A DNA stretch of 64,000 nt from Salinarimonas sp. Lineage in GTDB: Bacteria; Pseudomonadota; Alphaproteobacteria; Rhizobiales; Beijerinckiaceae. Shown here in pieces: positions 17,027 to 25,719 of the stretch (within the stretch, counting starts at the first letter, position 1; each line of letters opens with the position of its first letter). Location: NCBI RefSeq assembly GCF_040111675.1, contig NZ_CP157794.1, positions 3,617,501 through 3,681,500 of the forward strand, in the 5' to 3' direction. The notes below the pieces were generated by a model. That model was not told the origin of the DNA, made no database searches, and was given only the letters and a program-made list of their open reading frames with translations. Position numbers and translations under genes: made by a program.

Positions 17027-18265
17027 TCAGAACCGGTCCGCCCGGAACCAGTAGGGATCCGCGCACGGCACTTCCCCCGTCATCAGCTCGGCGAGCAGCC
17101 GGCCGGTGACGGGGCCCAGCGTGAAGCCGTGGTGGTTGTGGCCGAAGGCGAACCAGAGGCCGGGATGCTTCGGCGCCGGGCCGATGACCGGGCGCATGTC
17201 CGGCAGGCAGGGCCGCGCGCCGAGCCAGGGGCGCTCCTCCGCCCGCTCGCCGAGCGGGAAGATCGCCCGCGCCAGCGGCTCGGCGCGGTCCACCTGGACC
17301 GGTGTGGGCGGCGCGTCGCGGGCGGCGAACTCGGCCCCGGTCGTCATCCGCACGCCCTGGGTCATCGGCGCGAGCACGAAGCCGGCGTCGGTGTCGAAGA
17401 CCGGGTGGTTGAGCACGGCGTTGCCCGAGGGCTTGTAGTGCATGTGGTAGCCGCGCTTCACCGCCATGGGGATGGCATAGCCCAGCGGCTCGTAGACGTC
17501 GTCCGACCACGGCCCGAGCGCCACCACCGCCTCCGCCGCCTCGAGCCGCCCGCCCTCGGTCGCGACCGAGAAGCCGCCGCGCTCCACGGCGAACGTCCGC
17601 GCGTCGCCGTGGACGAAGCGCCCGCCGCGCTGGACGAAGAGCCGCGCGTAGCCCTTCGCCACCGCCCCGGGATCGGGCACCGTCGCCGGGTCGAGCCAGT
17701 GGATGCCGCCGATGATCACGTCGGAGAGATGCGGCTCGCGGGCGTGCACCTCGGCCTGGTCGAGCACGTCGTAGCGGATGCCGAAGGGCTGCGTCGCGCG
17801 CGCCTCGACGATGGCCTTGTCGAAGGTGCGCTGCGAGCGGAAGCCCTTGATCCAGCCGGTCTTGCGGAGCAGCGGCGCGAGGCCCGCCTCCTTGATCAGC
17901 ATCTCGTGCTCTGTGACGCACAGCTCGATCAAGGGTAGCATCGCGCGGGTCGCCTCGGCGAGGCCGCGCTTCGAGGAGCTGCGCCAGTAGCGGGCGAGCC
18001 AGGGGGCGATCTGCGGCAGGTAGGCGAGGTGGTAATGCGCCTCGGTGGAGCGGTTGAGCCCGTAGCGGATCAGCTTCGCCGGGTCGCGCGGGAAGGCGTA
18101 GGGCACGATCGAGGCGCGCTCGATCAGCCCGGCGTTGCCGTAGCTCGTCTCCTCGCCGGCGTCGCGGCGGTCGACGAGCGCGACCGACCGGCCGCGCGCC
18201 TGCAGGTGCAGCGCGATCGAGACGCCGACGATACCCGCACCCAGCACCACCACATCCGCACGCAT
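17027..18265 (-). CDS. FAD-dependent oxidoreductase, D-amino acid dehydrogenase (DadA)-like
   Basis: A 412-residue DAO-family flavoprotein. The N-terminal dinucleotide fold is VVVLGAGIVGVSIALHL, followed by LVDRRDAGEETSYGNAGLI, close to the DadA pattern. Near the C-terminus WFAFGHNHHGFTLGPVTGRL closes the FAD site. It probably oxidises a D-amino or secondary amino acid and passes electrons to the respiratory chain; the substrate is not certain. ATG at 18265 starts the Rossmann strand directly. It is divergent from the BASS-like transporter gene, which might carry a related metabolite. Confidence 0.85.
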   Translation of the reverse strand: MRADVVVLGAGIVGVSIALHLQARGRSVALVDRRDAGEETSYGNAGLIERASIVPYAFPRDPAKLIRYGLNRSTEAHYHLAYLPQIAPWLARYWRSSSKRGLAEATRAMLPLIELCVTEHEMLIKEAGLAPLLRKTGWIKGFRSQRTFDKAIVEARATQPFGIRYDVLDQAEVHAREPHLSDVIIGGIHWLDPATVPDPGAVAKGYARLFVQRGGRFVHGDARTFAVERGGFSVATEGGRLEAAEAVVALGPWSDDVYEPLGYAIPMAVKRGYHMHYKPSGNAVLNHPVFDTDAGFVLAPMTQGVRMTTGAEFAARDAPPTPVQVDRAEPLARAIFPLGERAEERPWLGARPCLPDMRPVIGPAPKHPGLWFAFGHNHHGFTLGPVTGRLLAELMTGEVPCADPYWFRADRF

Positions 18266-18370
18266 GGCGTCGCAACCTCGCCAGTGTTCTTGTCCGCCGG
18301 ACCGGGTTAAGGCAAAAGCGCGCGCGCCGCCATGCCCGGACGCGCGAAACCGCCTCGCGAAGGAGCCCCC

Positions 18371-19321
18371 GTGCGTCCCGTCCTCGACCTCCTGGCCTTC
18401 ATCGGGCGTCACGGCACGCAGGGCTTCGCCATCTCGATCTTCGTCGGGCTCGCGCTGCCGCAATTCGCCGCCGCGGCGCGCCCGCTGCTGGCGGTCACGA
18501 TCTTCGCCTTCCTGGCGATGACCTTCGCGCGGGTGGACCTGGACGCGCTGCGCGCCCTCGTGCGCCGGCCGGCGCCGATCCTGTTCGCCGGCGGCTGGCT
18601 GCTGATCGCGCCGCCGCTCGTCGTGCTGGCGATCTTCGCGATCGTCGGGCGCGACGCGCTGGGGCCCGGCCTCGCGCTGGGCCTCGCGCTCTACGCCGCC
18701 TCGCCGCCGATCCTGTCCTCGCCGGCGGTGGCGATGATGCTGAACCTGCCCCCCACCCTGCTGATCGCGGTCGTGCTCACGACGACCACGCTCGCGCCGC
18801 TGATCGCCCCGCCCCTCGTCGAGTTCGTCGCCGGCGCCGCCGTGCCGCTCGACGTCGGCATCCTCGTCGAGCGCCTCGCCTGGCTGATCGGCGGGGCGAT
18901 CCTCGCCGCGATCGCGCTGCGCGCGACGCTCGGGCGGGCGCGCATCCAGCGCAACAAGGCGAGCTTCGACGGGCTGGCGGTGGTGTTCTACGCCCTCTTC
19001 GCCATCGCCGCGATGGACGGCGTGCTCGCCGCCATGATCGCGACGCCGGGCCTCGTCGCCGGCATTCTGGCGGGCGTCTTCGCCCTCTCCGCCATCGGCT
19101 TCGGCCTGACGATGCTGGCGCTGCGCGCCGTCCCCGCCGGCGACCGCTTCGTGCTCGGCTACGCCACCGGCCAGCGCAACATCGGCCTCCTCGTCGCCGC
19201 GCTGGGCGCCCAGACCCCGGACGTGACCTTCCTGTTCTTCGCGCTGGCCCAGTTCCCGATCTACATGATGCCGCAGATCGTGAAGCCGATCGCGCGGCGG
19301 TTGGTGGGGGTGGGGGGGTAG
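18371..19321 (+). CDS. Bile acid:sodium symporter (BASS/SBF)-like transporter
   Basis: A 316-residue polytopic protein with about nine or ten hydrophobic helices and no signal peptide. SPPILSSPAVAMMLNLPP and GYATGQRNIGLLVAALG resemble the crossover motifs of the BASS fold. The GTG at 18371 is chosen because AAGGAG lies five bases upstream; an in-frame ATG at 18332 lacks this. The substrate is unknown. It is divergent from the DadA-like gene, so transport of an organic acid is plausible but inferred. Confidence 0.65.
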   Translation: MRPVLDLLAFIGRHGTQGFAISIFVGLALPQFAAAARPLLAVTIFAFLAMTFARVDLDALRALVRRPAPILFAGGWLLIAPPLVVLAIFAIVGRDALGPGLALGLALYAASPPILSSPAVAMMLNLPPTLLIAVVLTTTTLAPLIAPPLVEFVAGAAVPLDVGILVERLAWLIGGAILAAIALRATLGRARIQRNKASFDGLAVVFYALFAIAAMDGVLAAMIATPGLVAGILAGVFALSAIGFGLTMLALRAVPAGDRFVLGYATGQRNIGLLVAALGAQTPDVTFLFFALAQFPIYMMPQIVKPIARRLVGVGG

Positions 19322-19370
19322 GCGCAGCTCCTACCGAGAGGTGTTTTTCTCCGAGCGTACGGAATGAGGA

Positions 19371-19399
19371 TTGCCTGGCGCGCGCGTCCGGTGTAGAAG
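19371..19399 (+). promoter_or_regulatory. Candidate sigma-70 promoter of the Panacea/SocA-like pair
   Basis: TTGCCT and TAGAAG are separated by 17 bases and lie about 55 bases upstream of the ATG at 19452. Agreement with the -35 and -10 consensus is moderate. The stretch is AT-richer than its surroundings. It is unconfirmed. Confidence 0.35.
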
Positions 19400-19451
19400 C
19401 GTTCACGAGACGACGTACGCGCGCCTCGCCTGATCATCGGGGAACATCGTC

Positions 19452-19925
19452 ATGGGCGTCCGGCTGGATTCGGCTGCGAAATACCTGTGCGAGAAGAGCG
19501 GCTGGAGCCTGTCGAACCTGGAGCTCCAGAAGCTGCTCTACCTCGCCCAGGTCGAGCACGCCTTCCGCAACGATGGCGCACCGCTCGTCGAGACCGCGTT
19601 CCAGGCCTGGGATTACGGTCCCGTCGTCCCGGCCCTCTACCGCCGGCTGAGGATGTTCGGCGCGAACCCGGTCCGCGACGTCTTCCGCGACGCGCGCCGG
19701 ATCCGCGCGGGCTCGCCGTCCGAGATCAGCCTGCGCGCGACCTGGGAGCAGTTCGGGTCCGTGGAGCCGGGTGAGCTGATCGAGGTCTCGCACTGGGACA
19801 AGGGAGCATGGGCGGCGCGCTATGAGCCGGGGGTCCGAGAGATTGGAATCACCCAGCGCGACATCGCCGCCGAAGCCCGCAACCGAGCCGTCCACGCCGA
19901 CGAGTGGCGTCGAAGTGCCGCTTAG
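19452..19925 (+). CDS. Panacea/SocA-like antitoxin-domain protein (DUF4065)
   Basis: A 157-residue protein. It has the signature of the Panacea (DUF4065, SocA) domain: LDSAAKYLCEKSG, then SNLELQKLLYLAQVEHAF, then FQAWDYGPVVPALYRRLRMFG. These domains act as antitoxins or chaperone-like proteolytic adaptors paired with very diverse toxins. The gene comes first, as antitoxin genes commonly do, and is followed 60 bases later by an unrecognised gene on the same strand. The DNA is less GC-rich than the flanking transporter and rpe genes. Confidence 0.78.
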   Translation: MGVRLDSAAKYLCEKSGWSLSNLELQKLLYLAQVEHAFRNDGAPLVETAFQAWDYGPVVPALYRRLRMFGANPVRDVFRDARRIRAGSPSEISLRATWEQFGSVEPGELIEVSHWDKGAWAARYEPGVREIGITQRDIAAEARNRAVHADEWRRSAA

Positions 19926-19985
19926 CCGCGTGTACCTCGATCGAAGCAGCCAGAACGCAGCGATTTGAGTTTGCGAGCGCATCGT

Positions 19986-20453
19986 ATGGAAGGCGCCTAC
20001 TACATCCGGCTAGGAGAGCGACGCATCTGGGAAAGGAAATGCCTGCGCGACGGCTCTCTTCTCCTTGGCTATCAATGCACGCCGCACGAACTCTGCGTAT
20101 CCGGCGCGTGGAGCGAGGTCGCCGCCTTCTGGACACAGCGGCGCAACAAGGCGACGGGGACCCGCTACGCCAACCAGATCAGGATCTTCTACGAGAGCGA
20201 CGAGAGTACGACGTTCGTCACGATCGCGCGCGGCCGCCTCTACTGGTGCAGACCTGCCGAACCTGTCGAGCTGCTCGAATGCGGCTGCCGCAAGCGCAGG
20301 ACCGTGAGCGGGTGGCGCGACACGGACGCTCGGGGGCACGTGTTGGCCGTCGCCAGGCTGTCGGATGGCTTGCGAGTGGCGGACCGGTTTCGCGGCACGA
20401 TCCGCCGCATCTCGGATCGAGCAGAACTCGCCAGCCTTCTTGCCGGCGAGTGA
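19986..20453 (+). CDS. Uncharacterised protein paired with Panacea/SocA-like gene
   Basis: A 155-residue basic protein with no signal peptide or membrane helix. The opening YYIRLGERRIWERKCLRDGS and the later GTRYANQIRIFYES then FVTIARGRLYWCRP look like a conserved beta-rich domain that I have no firm name for. It contains six cysteines, including a CGC near the middle. Its position directly after a Panacea/SocA-like gene makes it a candidate toxin. The ATG at 19986 is preferred; an in-frame TTG at 19965 would add seven residues. The activity cannot be read. Confidence 0.6.
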   Translation: MEGAYYIRLGERRIWERKCLRDGSLLLGYQCTPHELCVSGAWSEVAAFWTQRRNKATGTRYANQIRIFYESDESTTFVTIARGRLYWCRPAEPVELLECGCRKRRTVSGWRDTDARGHVLAVARLSDGLRVADRFRGTIRRISDRAELASLLAGE

Positions 20454-20537
20454 ACTGGAACGCGCTGTGCAGCGTCGCGGCGCCTCGGAGCGGTTACGCC
20501 GTTGCGCCCGCCCCGCCCGCGTGCTAGCGCCGCGCGC

Positions 20538-21215
20538 ATGAGCACGCTCCCCCTCCGCATCGCCCCCTCCATCCTCTCCGCCGATTTCGGCGCCCTGCGC
20601 GCCGAGGTGTCGGCCGTCGCCGAGGCTGGGGGCGACTGGATCCACATCGACGTGATGGACGGGCACTTCGTGCCGAACCTCACCTTCGGCCCCGTCGTGG
20701 TGAAGGCGATCCGGCCGGCCACCGCGAAGGTGTTCGACGTCCACCTGATGATCGCCCCCGCCGACCCCTATCTCGCCGCCTTCGCCGAGGCCGGCGCGGA
20801 CGTGATCACGGTCCATGTCGAGGCGGGGCCGCACGTGCATCGCTCGCTGCAGGCGATCCGCGGGCTCGGCAGGAAGGCGGGCGTCGCGCTCAATCCCGGC
20901 ACGCCGGCGGAAGCGGTGGCGCCCCTCCTCGACGACGTCGACCTCATCCTCGCCATGACCGTGAACCCCGGCTTCGGCGGGCAGGCCTTCATCGCCCCCG
21001 TCGTCGAGAAGGTGCGGCGGATCAAGCAGATGGTCGGCGACCGGCCGATCGAGATCGAGGTCGATGGCGGCGTGACGCCGCAGACCGCGCCCCTCGTGGC
21101 GCAGGCGGGCGCGAACGTGCTCGTCGCCGGCTCCGCCGCGTTCAAGGGCGGTCCGGGCGCCTACGCCGCCAACATCTCGGCGATCCGCGCCGCCGCGGAG
21201 GCGGCGCGCGGGTGA
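20538..21215 (+). CDS. rpe: Ribulose-phosphate 3-epimerase
   Basis: A 225-residue TIM-barrel enzyme interconverting D-ribulose 5-phosphate and D-xylulose 5-phosphate in the pentose phosphate pathway. The family sequence is intact: [31 protein letters not shown] with metal-binding His and Asp, [12 protein letters not shown] and IEVDGGV with the second catalytic Asp. The ATG at 20538 gives the usual N-terminus. The following membrane-protein gene starts within its stop codon. Confidence 0.96.
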   Translation: MSTLPLRIAPSILSADFGALRAEVSAVAEAGGDWIHIDVMDGHFVPNLTFGPVVVKAIRPATAKVFDVHLMIAPADPYLAAFAEAGADVITVHVEAGPHVHRSLQAIRGLGRKAGVALNPGTPAEAVAPLLDDVDLILAMTVNPGFGGQAFIAPVVEKVRRIKQMVGDRPIEIEVDGGVTPQTAPLVAQAGANVLVAGSAAFKGGPGAYAANISAIRAAAEAARG

Positions 21216-21715
21216 GCGCGCTCGCCGCGGCGCTCGCGCGGGGCCTCCTCCTCGCCCTCGCCTGCGGCTCGATCGCCGCCCTGCGCATCCTCGAGCGCGG
21301 GGAGGCCTTCTCCCCGCGCACCACGCTCGTGATCGCGCTGTTCGCCGCGGGCGGCCTTCTCGGCGGCGCGGCGGGCGCGCTCCTCCTGCGCCGGCTGCGC
21401 GTGACGCGCCCCCTGCCGCGCACCGCGCTCGCGGCCGTCGGCGGGACCGCGCTCGTCCTCGCCGCGACCTTCGGCGTCTTCGCTCTCTACCGCAATCTCG
21501 ACCTCCTGCGCGGGACGCTGGAGCAGGAGGGGCTCGTCGGCTTCCTGGTCCACGGCCTCCTCGGGCTGACCATCGACGCCGCCGGCGCCTTCGCGGTCAC
21601 CGCCCGCCCCTATCTCCTGCCCTGGCCCCTCCTCGCGACGGCGCTCGCCGCCGCCCTCGTCCTCGCACGGACGCCGCGCGCCCCCTTGCGGAAGCCCGAG
21701 GCGCGCGTTACGTAG
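21212..21715 (+). CDS. Small membrane protein, unrecognised
   Basis: A 167-residue protein with four or five hydrophobic helices (for example [20 protein letters not shown]) and basic tips. I do not recognise a family. Its GTG start overlaps the rpe stop in GTGA, so the two are probably co-transcribed and coupled. It ends just before the TPP riboswitch. Functional linkage with rpe is not evident. Confidence 0.65.
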   Translation: MSALAAALARGLLLALACGSIAALRILERGEAFSPRTTLVIALFAAGGLLGGAAGALLLRRLRVTRPLPRTALAAVGGTALVLAATFGVFALYRNLDLLRGTLEQEGLVGFLVHGLLGLTIDAAGAFAVTARPYLLPWPLLATALAAALVLARTPRAPLRKPEARVT

Positions 21716-21725
21716 CCGGTCACTG

Positions 21726-21813
21726 GTCTCACGGGGTGCCCGCACGGGCTGAGAGGCGATCCGCGCCAACCCATCGAACCTGATCCGGGTCGTGCCGGCG
21801 GAGGGAACGAGAC
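21726..21813 (+). promoter_or_regulatory. TPP riboswitch (THI element)
   Basis: The conserved thi-box blocks are present: ACGGGGTGCCC and GGGCTGAGAGG, then ACCCATCGAACCTGATCCGG and GTCGTGCCGGCGGAGGGA. The closing helix P1 can be drawn as GTCTC (21726-21730) with GAGAC (21809-21813), directly abutting the thiM ATG at 21814. The only purine-rich ribosome site, GGAGGG at 21800-21805, lies inside the aptamer. TPP binding should therefore block translation initiation of thiM. Confidence 0.95.
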
Positions 21814-22626
21814 ATGGACGACACGGCGCCCACTGGCGCGCTTTCCTCGCGTATCCTCGATCATCGCACCGCCGCGCTCGCGGCCGACGCCGCGCGTCTC
21901 CTCGCCGAGACCCGCGCCCGCCGCCCGCGCGTGCACGCGCTCACCAACGCGGCCGCGCAGGCCTTCACGGCGAACCTGCTGCTCGCCGCCGGCGCGATCC
22001 CCTCCCTGACGATCGCCGCCGAGGAAGCGGGGCACTTCGCGCGGCGCGCCGACGCCGTCCTCGTCAATCTCGGCACGCTCGACGCCGAGCGGCGCGCCGG
22101 CATACCCGTCGCGGTCGCCGCCGCGCGGGAGGCGGGGCGCCCTCTGGTGCTCGACCCGGTCTTCGTCGAGGCGTCCCCGCCGCGCCTCGCCGTCGCCCGC
22201 GAGCTGCTGGCGCAGGGGCCCGCCATCGTGCGCCTCAACCCGGGCGAGCTCGAAGCGCTCGGCGGCCGCGCGCCGACGCCCGAGACCGCCGCCGCCCTCG
22301 CCCGCGCCGACGGCCTCGTCGTGGCGCTGACCGGCGCGACCGACGTCGTCACCGACGGCGTTCGGTCCCTGCGCATCGGCAACGGCCATCCGCTGATGGC
22401 GCGCGTCACCGCCATGGGCTGTGCCGGATCGGCCCTCGTCGCCGCCTTCGCCGCGCTCGAGCCCGACCGCGTCACCGCCGCCGCCGCCGCGCTCCTCGTG
22501 CTCGGCGTCGCCGGCGAAATCGCCGGCGCCCGCGCCGTCGGGCCCGGCTCCTTCCCCGCCGCCTATCTCGACGCGCTCGACGCGCTCTGCGAGGCGGATC
22601 TCGTCAGCCATGCGAGGGTCTCGTGA
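21814..22626 (+). CDS. thiM: Hydroxyethylthiazole kinase
   Basis: A 270-residue ribokinase-like enzyme that phosphorylates 4-methyl-5-(2-hydroxyethyl)thiazole in thiamine salvage. It has HALTNAAAQAFTANLLLAAG near residue 45, LVLDPVFVEA, IVRLNPGELEAL and the anion-hole/catalytic segment VTAMGCAGSALVAAFAA. In this last segment a Cys-Ala-Gly replaces the more common Cys-(Ser/Thr)-Gly. The start is fixed by the riboswitch. It overlaps thiE by four bases. Confidence 0.93.
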   Translation: MDDTAPTGALSSRILDHRTAALAADAARLLAETRARRPRVHALTNAAAQAFTANLLLAAGAIPSLTIAAEEAGHFARRADAVLVNLGTLDAERRAGIPVAVAAAREAGRPLVLDPVFVEASPPRLAVARELLAQGPAIVRLNPGELEALGGRAPTPETAAALARADGLVVALTGATDVVTDGVRSLRIGNGHPLMARVTAMGCAGSALVAAFAALEPDRVTAAAAALLVLGVAGEIAGARAVGPGSFPAAYLDALDALCEADLVSHARVS

Positions 22627-23285
22627 ACCAGGTCGATCTGCGACTCTACGCCATCATCGGCCTTCCCGACGCCCGCGGGCGCGACCTCGTCGATCTCATC
22701 GGCCGTGCGGTCGCCGGCGGGGCGACGCTGGTCCAGCTGCGCGAGAAGCAGGCCGACACCCGCACGCTCGTCGACCTCGCCCGCGCGCTGAGGACGACGC
22801 TCGCCGGCACCGGCGTGCCGCTCCTCGTCAACGACCGCGTCGACGTCGCGCTGGCGGCGCAGGCCGACGGCGTCCATCTCGGCCAGTCCGACATGGACCC
22901 GCGCGACGCGCGCCGCCTGCTCGGTCCCGATGCCATCATCGGCTGGACCCTGAAGACCCCCGCCCATGCCCGCGCGCTCGCCGACGTGCCCGTCGACTAC
23001 GGCTGCATCGGCGGCGTCTTCGCCACGACCTCGAAGGACAATCCCGACCCGCCGATCGGGCTTTCCGGCCTCGCCGAGGTCGCCGCCGCGGGCCGCGCCG
23101 CCGCACCGGGCATGCCGCTCGGCGCCATCGCCGGCATCGACGAGGCGAACGCCCGCTCGACGATCGGCGCGGGCGCGGACGGGATCGCGGTGATCTCCGC
23201 GATCTTCGGCGCCGACGACCCCACCGCCGCCGCCGGACGCCTGCGCCGCCTCGTCGACGAGGCGCTGGCCGCCCGCGGCGCCTGA
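22623..23285 (+). CDS. thiE: Thiamine phosphate synthase
   Basis: A 220-residue TIM-barrel enzyme that condenses HMP pyrophosphate with thiazole phosphate. The family motifs are [40 protein letters not shown] with GQSDM, and a C-terminal [17 protein letters not shown]. One odd stretch is [20 protein letters not shown], where most ThiE proteins have YIGVGPVFPTxTK. The start is GTG in GTGA overlapping the thiM stop. It is the second gene of the TPP-controlled operon. Confidence 0.92.
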   Translation: MNQVDLRLYAIIGLPDARGRDLVDLIGRAVAGGATLVQLREKQADTRTLVDLARALRTTLAGTGVPLLVNDRVDVALAAQADGVHLGQSDMDPRDARRLLGPDAIIGWTLKTPAHARALADVPVDYGCIGGVFATTSKDNPDPPIGLSGLAEVAAAGRAAAPGMPLGAIAGIDEANARSTIGAGADGIAVISAIFGADDPTAAAGRLRRLVDEALAARGA

Positions 23286-23305
23286 CAACCACGCGAGGAG
23301 ACCGC

Positions 23306-24103
23306 ATGACCGCCATCGCGCTCACCATCGCCGGCTCGGATTCGGGCGGCGGGGCCGGCATCCAGGCCGATCTCAAGACCTTCTCCGCCCGCGGCGTCTA
23401 CGGCGCGAGCGTGATCACCGCGCTCACCGCCCAGAACACCAAGGGCGTCCAGGGCATCCACGACGTCCCGCCGGATTTCGTCGCCGCGCAGATCGACAGC
23501 GTCCTCTCCGACCTGAAGGTCGGCGCGGTGAAGATCGGCATGCTGTCCAAGCCCGCCGTGATCGAGGCCGTCGCCGCCGGCGTCGCCCGGCACGGGATGA
23601 CCAAGGTCGTGCTCGACCCGGTGATGGTCGCCGCCTCGGGCGACAAGCTCCTCTCCGACGACGCCATCGACACGCTGCGGACCGTGCTCCTGCCCCGGGC
23701 CGTCGTCGTCACGCCCAACCTCCCCGAGGCCGCGGCGCTTCTCGACGAGGGCGTCGCGGAGAACGAGGACGCCATGCGCGCCCAGGGCGAGCGCATCCTC
23801 GCCCTCGGGCCGAAGGCGGTGCTGATCAAGGGCGGGCACGCGTCGGGGCCGGAGAGCGTCGATCTCCTGGTCGAGGAGCACGGCGTCACCCGCCTCTCCG
23901 CCGCGCGGGTCGCGACCCGCAACACCCACGGCACCGGCTGCACGCTGTCCTCCGCCATCGCCGCGGAGCTGGCGAAAGGCGCCTCGCTCGCCGACGCCGT
24001 CCGCGAAGCCAAGGCCTACCTCTCCGCCGCCCTCGCCGCGGCCGACACCCTCGAGATCGGGAGCGGGCACGGGCCCGTGCATCATTTCCATGCCTTCTGG
24101 TAA
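23306..24103 (+). CDS. thiD: Hydroxymethylpyrimidine/phosphomethylpyrimidine kinase
   Basis: A 265-residue ribokinase-fold enzyme that makes HMP pyrophosphate. [20 protein letters not shown] is at the N-terminus, [15 protein letters not shown] is in the middle and [18 protein letters not shown] holds the catalytic Cys/GTGC loop. GAGGAG precedes the ATG at 23306. It follows thiE after 20 bases. The gene supplies the pyrimidine half, so thiMED forms a salvage set without de novo thiC or thiG in view. Confidence 0.95.
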   Translation: MTAIALTIAGSDSGGGAGIQADLKTFSARGVYGASVITALTAQNTKGVQGIHDVPPDFVAAQIDSVLSDLKVGAVKIGMLSKPAVIEAVAAGVARHGMTKVVLDPVMVAASGDKLLSDDAIDTLRTVLLPRAVVVTPNLPEAAALLDEGVAENEDAMRAQGERILALGPKAVLIKGGHASGPESVDLLVEEHGVTRLSAARVATRNTHGTGCTLSSAIAAELAKGASLADAVREAKAYLSAALAAADTLEIGSGHGPVHHFHAFW

Positions 24104-25172
24104 CGCCCTCAGCCGCCGCGCCCTCCTCGGCGTCGCCGGCGGCGCGCTGGCCGCGCCGGCGATCGTCCGCGCGCAGGACGCGCCGATCCGCTGGCGGCTC
24201 GTCACCTCCTGGCCGCGCGGCCAGGCGGGCCCCGGCGTCACCGCCCAGCGCATCGTCGACCGCATCAACGCCATGGCCGGCGGCCGGCTCGTCGTGCAGC
24301 TCTTCGCGGCCGGCGAGATCGTCCCCGCCTTCTCCGTCCTCGACGCCGTCTCGAACGGCACGGTGGAGGCCGGCCACACCGCGGCGCTCTACTGGCAGGG
24401 CCGCATCCCGGCCGCCGCCTTCTTCACCACCGTACCCTTCGGGCTCGGCCCCATCGAGCACCAGGCCTGGCTCTCCCTCGACGGCGGCCAGGCGCTGTGG
24501 GACGAACTCTACGGCGAGGTCGGCGTCAAGCCGTTCCTCGCCGGCAATACCGGCCCGTGCATGGGCGGCTTCTTCCGCACGCCGATCGAGAGCCTCTCCG
24601 ACATCGCCGGCCTGCGGGTGCGGGTCGCCGGGCTCGGCGCCAAGGTCTACGAGCGCCTCGGCGCGACGCCGGTGACGATCCCGGCGGGCGAGACCTACAC
24701 GGCACTCGAGCGCGGCACGGTCGACGCGGTGGAGTTCCTGGCCCCTGCCACGGACTACGAGCTTGGCCTCCACCAGGTCGCGCCGCTCTACTACGCGCCG
24801 GGCTTCAACAAGCCCAACGGCGCGAGCGAGCTCCTGGTCAATTCCGAGGCCCTCGCTGCCCTGCCGGAGGACCTGCGCCGGGTTGTGGCGGAGGCGGCCG
24901 AGGCCGAGCACGCGCTCGCGCTCGCCGACGCGCATTCCCGCAACGCGGTCGCGCTGCGGGCGATGCTGTCCGAGGCGGACGTGCGGCTCGAGGGCTTCCC
25001 GGCCGAGGTGATCGCCGCGGCGGAAGAGGCCGCCCGCGCCGAGATCGACGCCCTCGCCGAGACCTCCGACCTCGCCGCGCGCATCGTCGAGAGCTACCGC
25101 GCGGCGCAGGCGCGCATGGCGCCCTGGTCGCGGCTCGAGGCGGACATGGCGCGGGCGCTGGCGCGGGTGTGA
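24090..25172 (+). CDS. TRAP transporter solute-binding protein (DctP/TakP-like)
   Basis: A 360-residue periplasmic protein. The twin-arginine signal reads SRRALLGVAGGALAAPAIVRA. The mature part follows the DctP family, closest in pattern to 2-oxoacid binders such as TakP: YWQGRIPAAAFFTTVPFGL, FLAGNTGPCMGGFFRTPI, LRVRVAGLGAKVYERLGA and the binding-site segment GTVDAVEFLAP. It overlaps the end of thiD by 14 bases in the same direction, so it should share the TPP-regulated transcript. No DctQ or DctM gene lies nearby. The ligand is unknown. Confidence 0.85.
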   Translation: MPSGNALSRRALLGVAGGALAAPAIVRAQDAPIRWRLVTSWPRGQAGPGVTAQRIVDRINAMAGGRLVVQLFAAGEIVPAFSVLDAVSNGTVEAGHTAALYWQGRIPAAAFFTTVPFGLGPIEHQAWLSLDGGQALWDELYGEVGVKPFLAGNTGPCMGGFFRTPIESLSDIAGLRVRVAGLGAKVYERLGATPVTIPAGETYTALERGTVDAVEFLAPATDYELGLHQVAPLYYAPGFNKPNGASELLVNSEALAALPEDLRRVVAEAAEAEHALALADAHSRNAVALRAMLSEADVRLEGFPAEVIAAAEEAARAEIDALAETSDLAARIVESYRAAQARMAPWSRLEADMARALARV

Positions 25173-25253
25173 GGACATCGGTGGTGCTGGCGTCAATCCG
25201 CAATTCCGGGCTAAGCTCGCGGCGATTGGCAACCATCGCGACGACGTCGAACG

Positions 25254-25715
25254 ATGAGGCAGCGAAGAAACAAATTTTCGCCGAACCGAAAGGTCATCGA
25301 AACGCCGCCAGAAGCTGAAGAGCTGCGGCTCCTGGCGGATCGGATCGCTTATGGCGGTAATCCTCAGCACAAGCGAAATCCTGGCGATTTCGGCCTCGAT
25401 CCGCCCGCGCAGCCGCGCCGGGGAAAGACCCTGTGCGACGGCGCAAACATAGTGAGGCGTGCCGAAGCCCTCGCACTTTTGAGGTCGGGCGCACTTCGTG
25501 GCATGATCAGCGCGACACCCGGCGCAGGCGGGACGTTTCCGGCGATGATCTGGGCCGTGACGGAGGCGGGGCTCCCGATGGAAGCGCAACTGGAGAATCC
25601 GGACGCCGGCACCTACCACGGCTATCCGATGCCGGAGCATGATCCGTTCCGGCTGGAGATCCTGAGACTTTGGCGTGAGCGCAAACCCGCGGCTCCGCGC
25701 ACGTCCGAGACGTGA
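25254..25715 (+). CDS. Uncharacterised protein of a two-gene cassette (YGGNP motif)
   Basis: A 153-residue soluble protein without a recognised domain. Its striking segment is YGGNPQHKRNPGDFGLDPP at about residues 33-51, followed by GKTLCDG, an Ala/Leu helix, and MIWAVTEAGLPMEAQLEN and TYHGYPMPEHDPFRLEIL. The regular, strongly patterned sequence suggests a conserved family. The DNA is AT-richer than the neighbouring thi genes. It ends four bases before the next gene, so the two are likely translated together. No function is assigned. Confidence 0.6.
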   Translation: MRQRRNKFSPNRKVIETPPEAEELRLLADRIAYGGNPQHKRNPGDFGLDPPAQPRRGKTLCDGANIVRRAEALALLRSGALRGMISATPGAGGTFPAMIWAVTEAGLPMEAQLENPDAGTYHGYPMPEHDPFRLEILRLWRERKPAAPRTSET

Positions 25716-25719
25716 GCCG

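Noticed and set aside
20010..20840. Minus-strand frame spanning the Panacea partner and rpe
   Set aside because: It crosses two supported genes and shows shadow composition (His, Arg, Gly).
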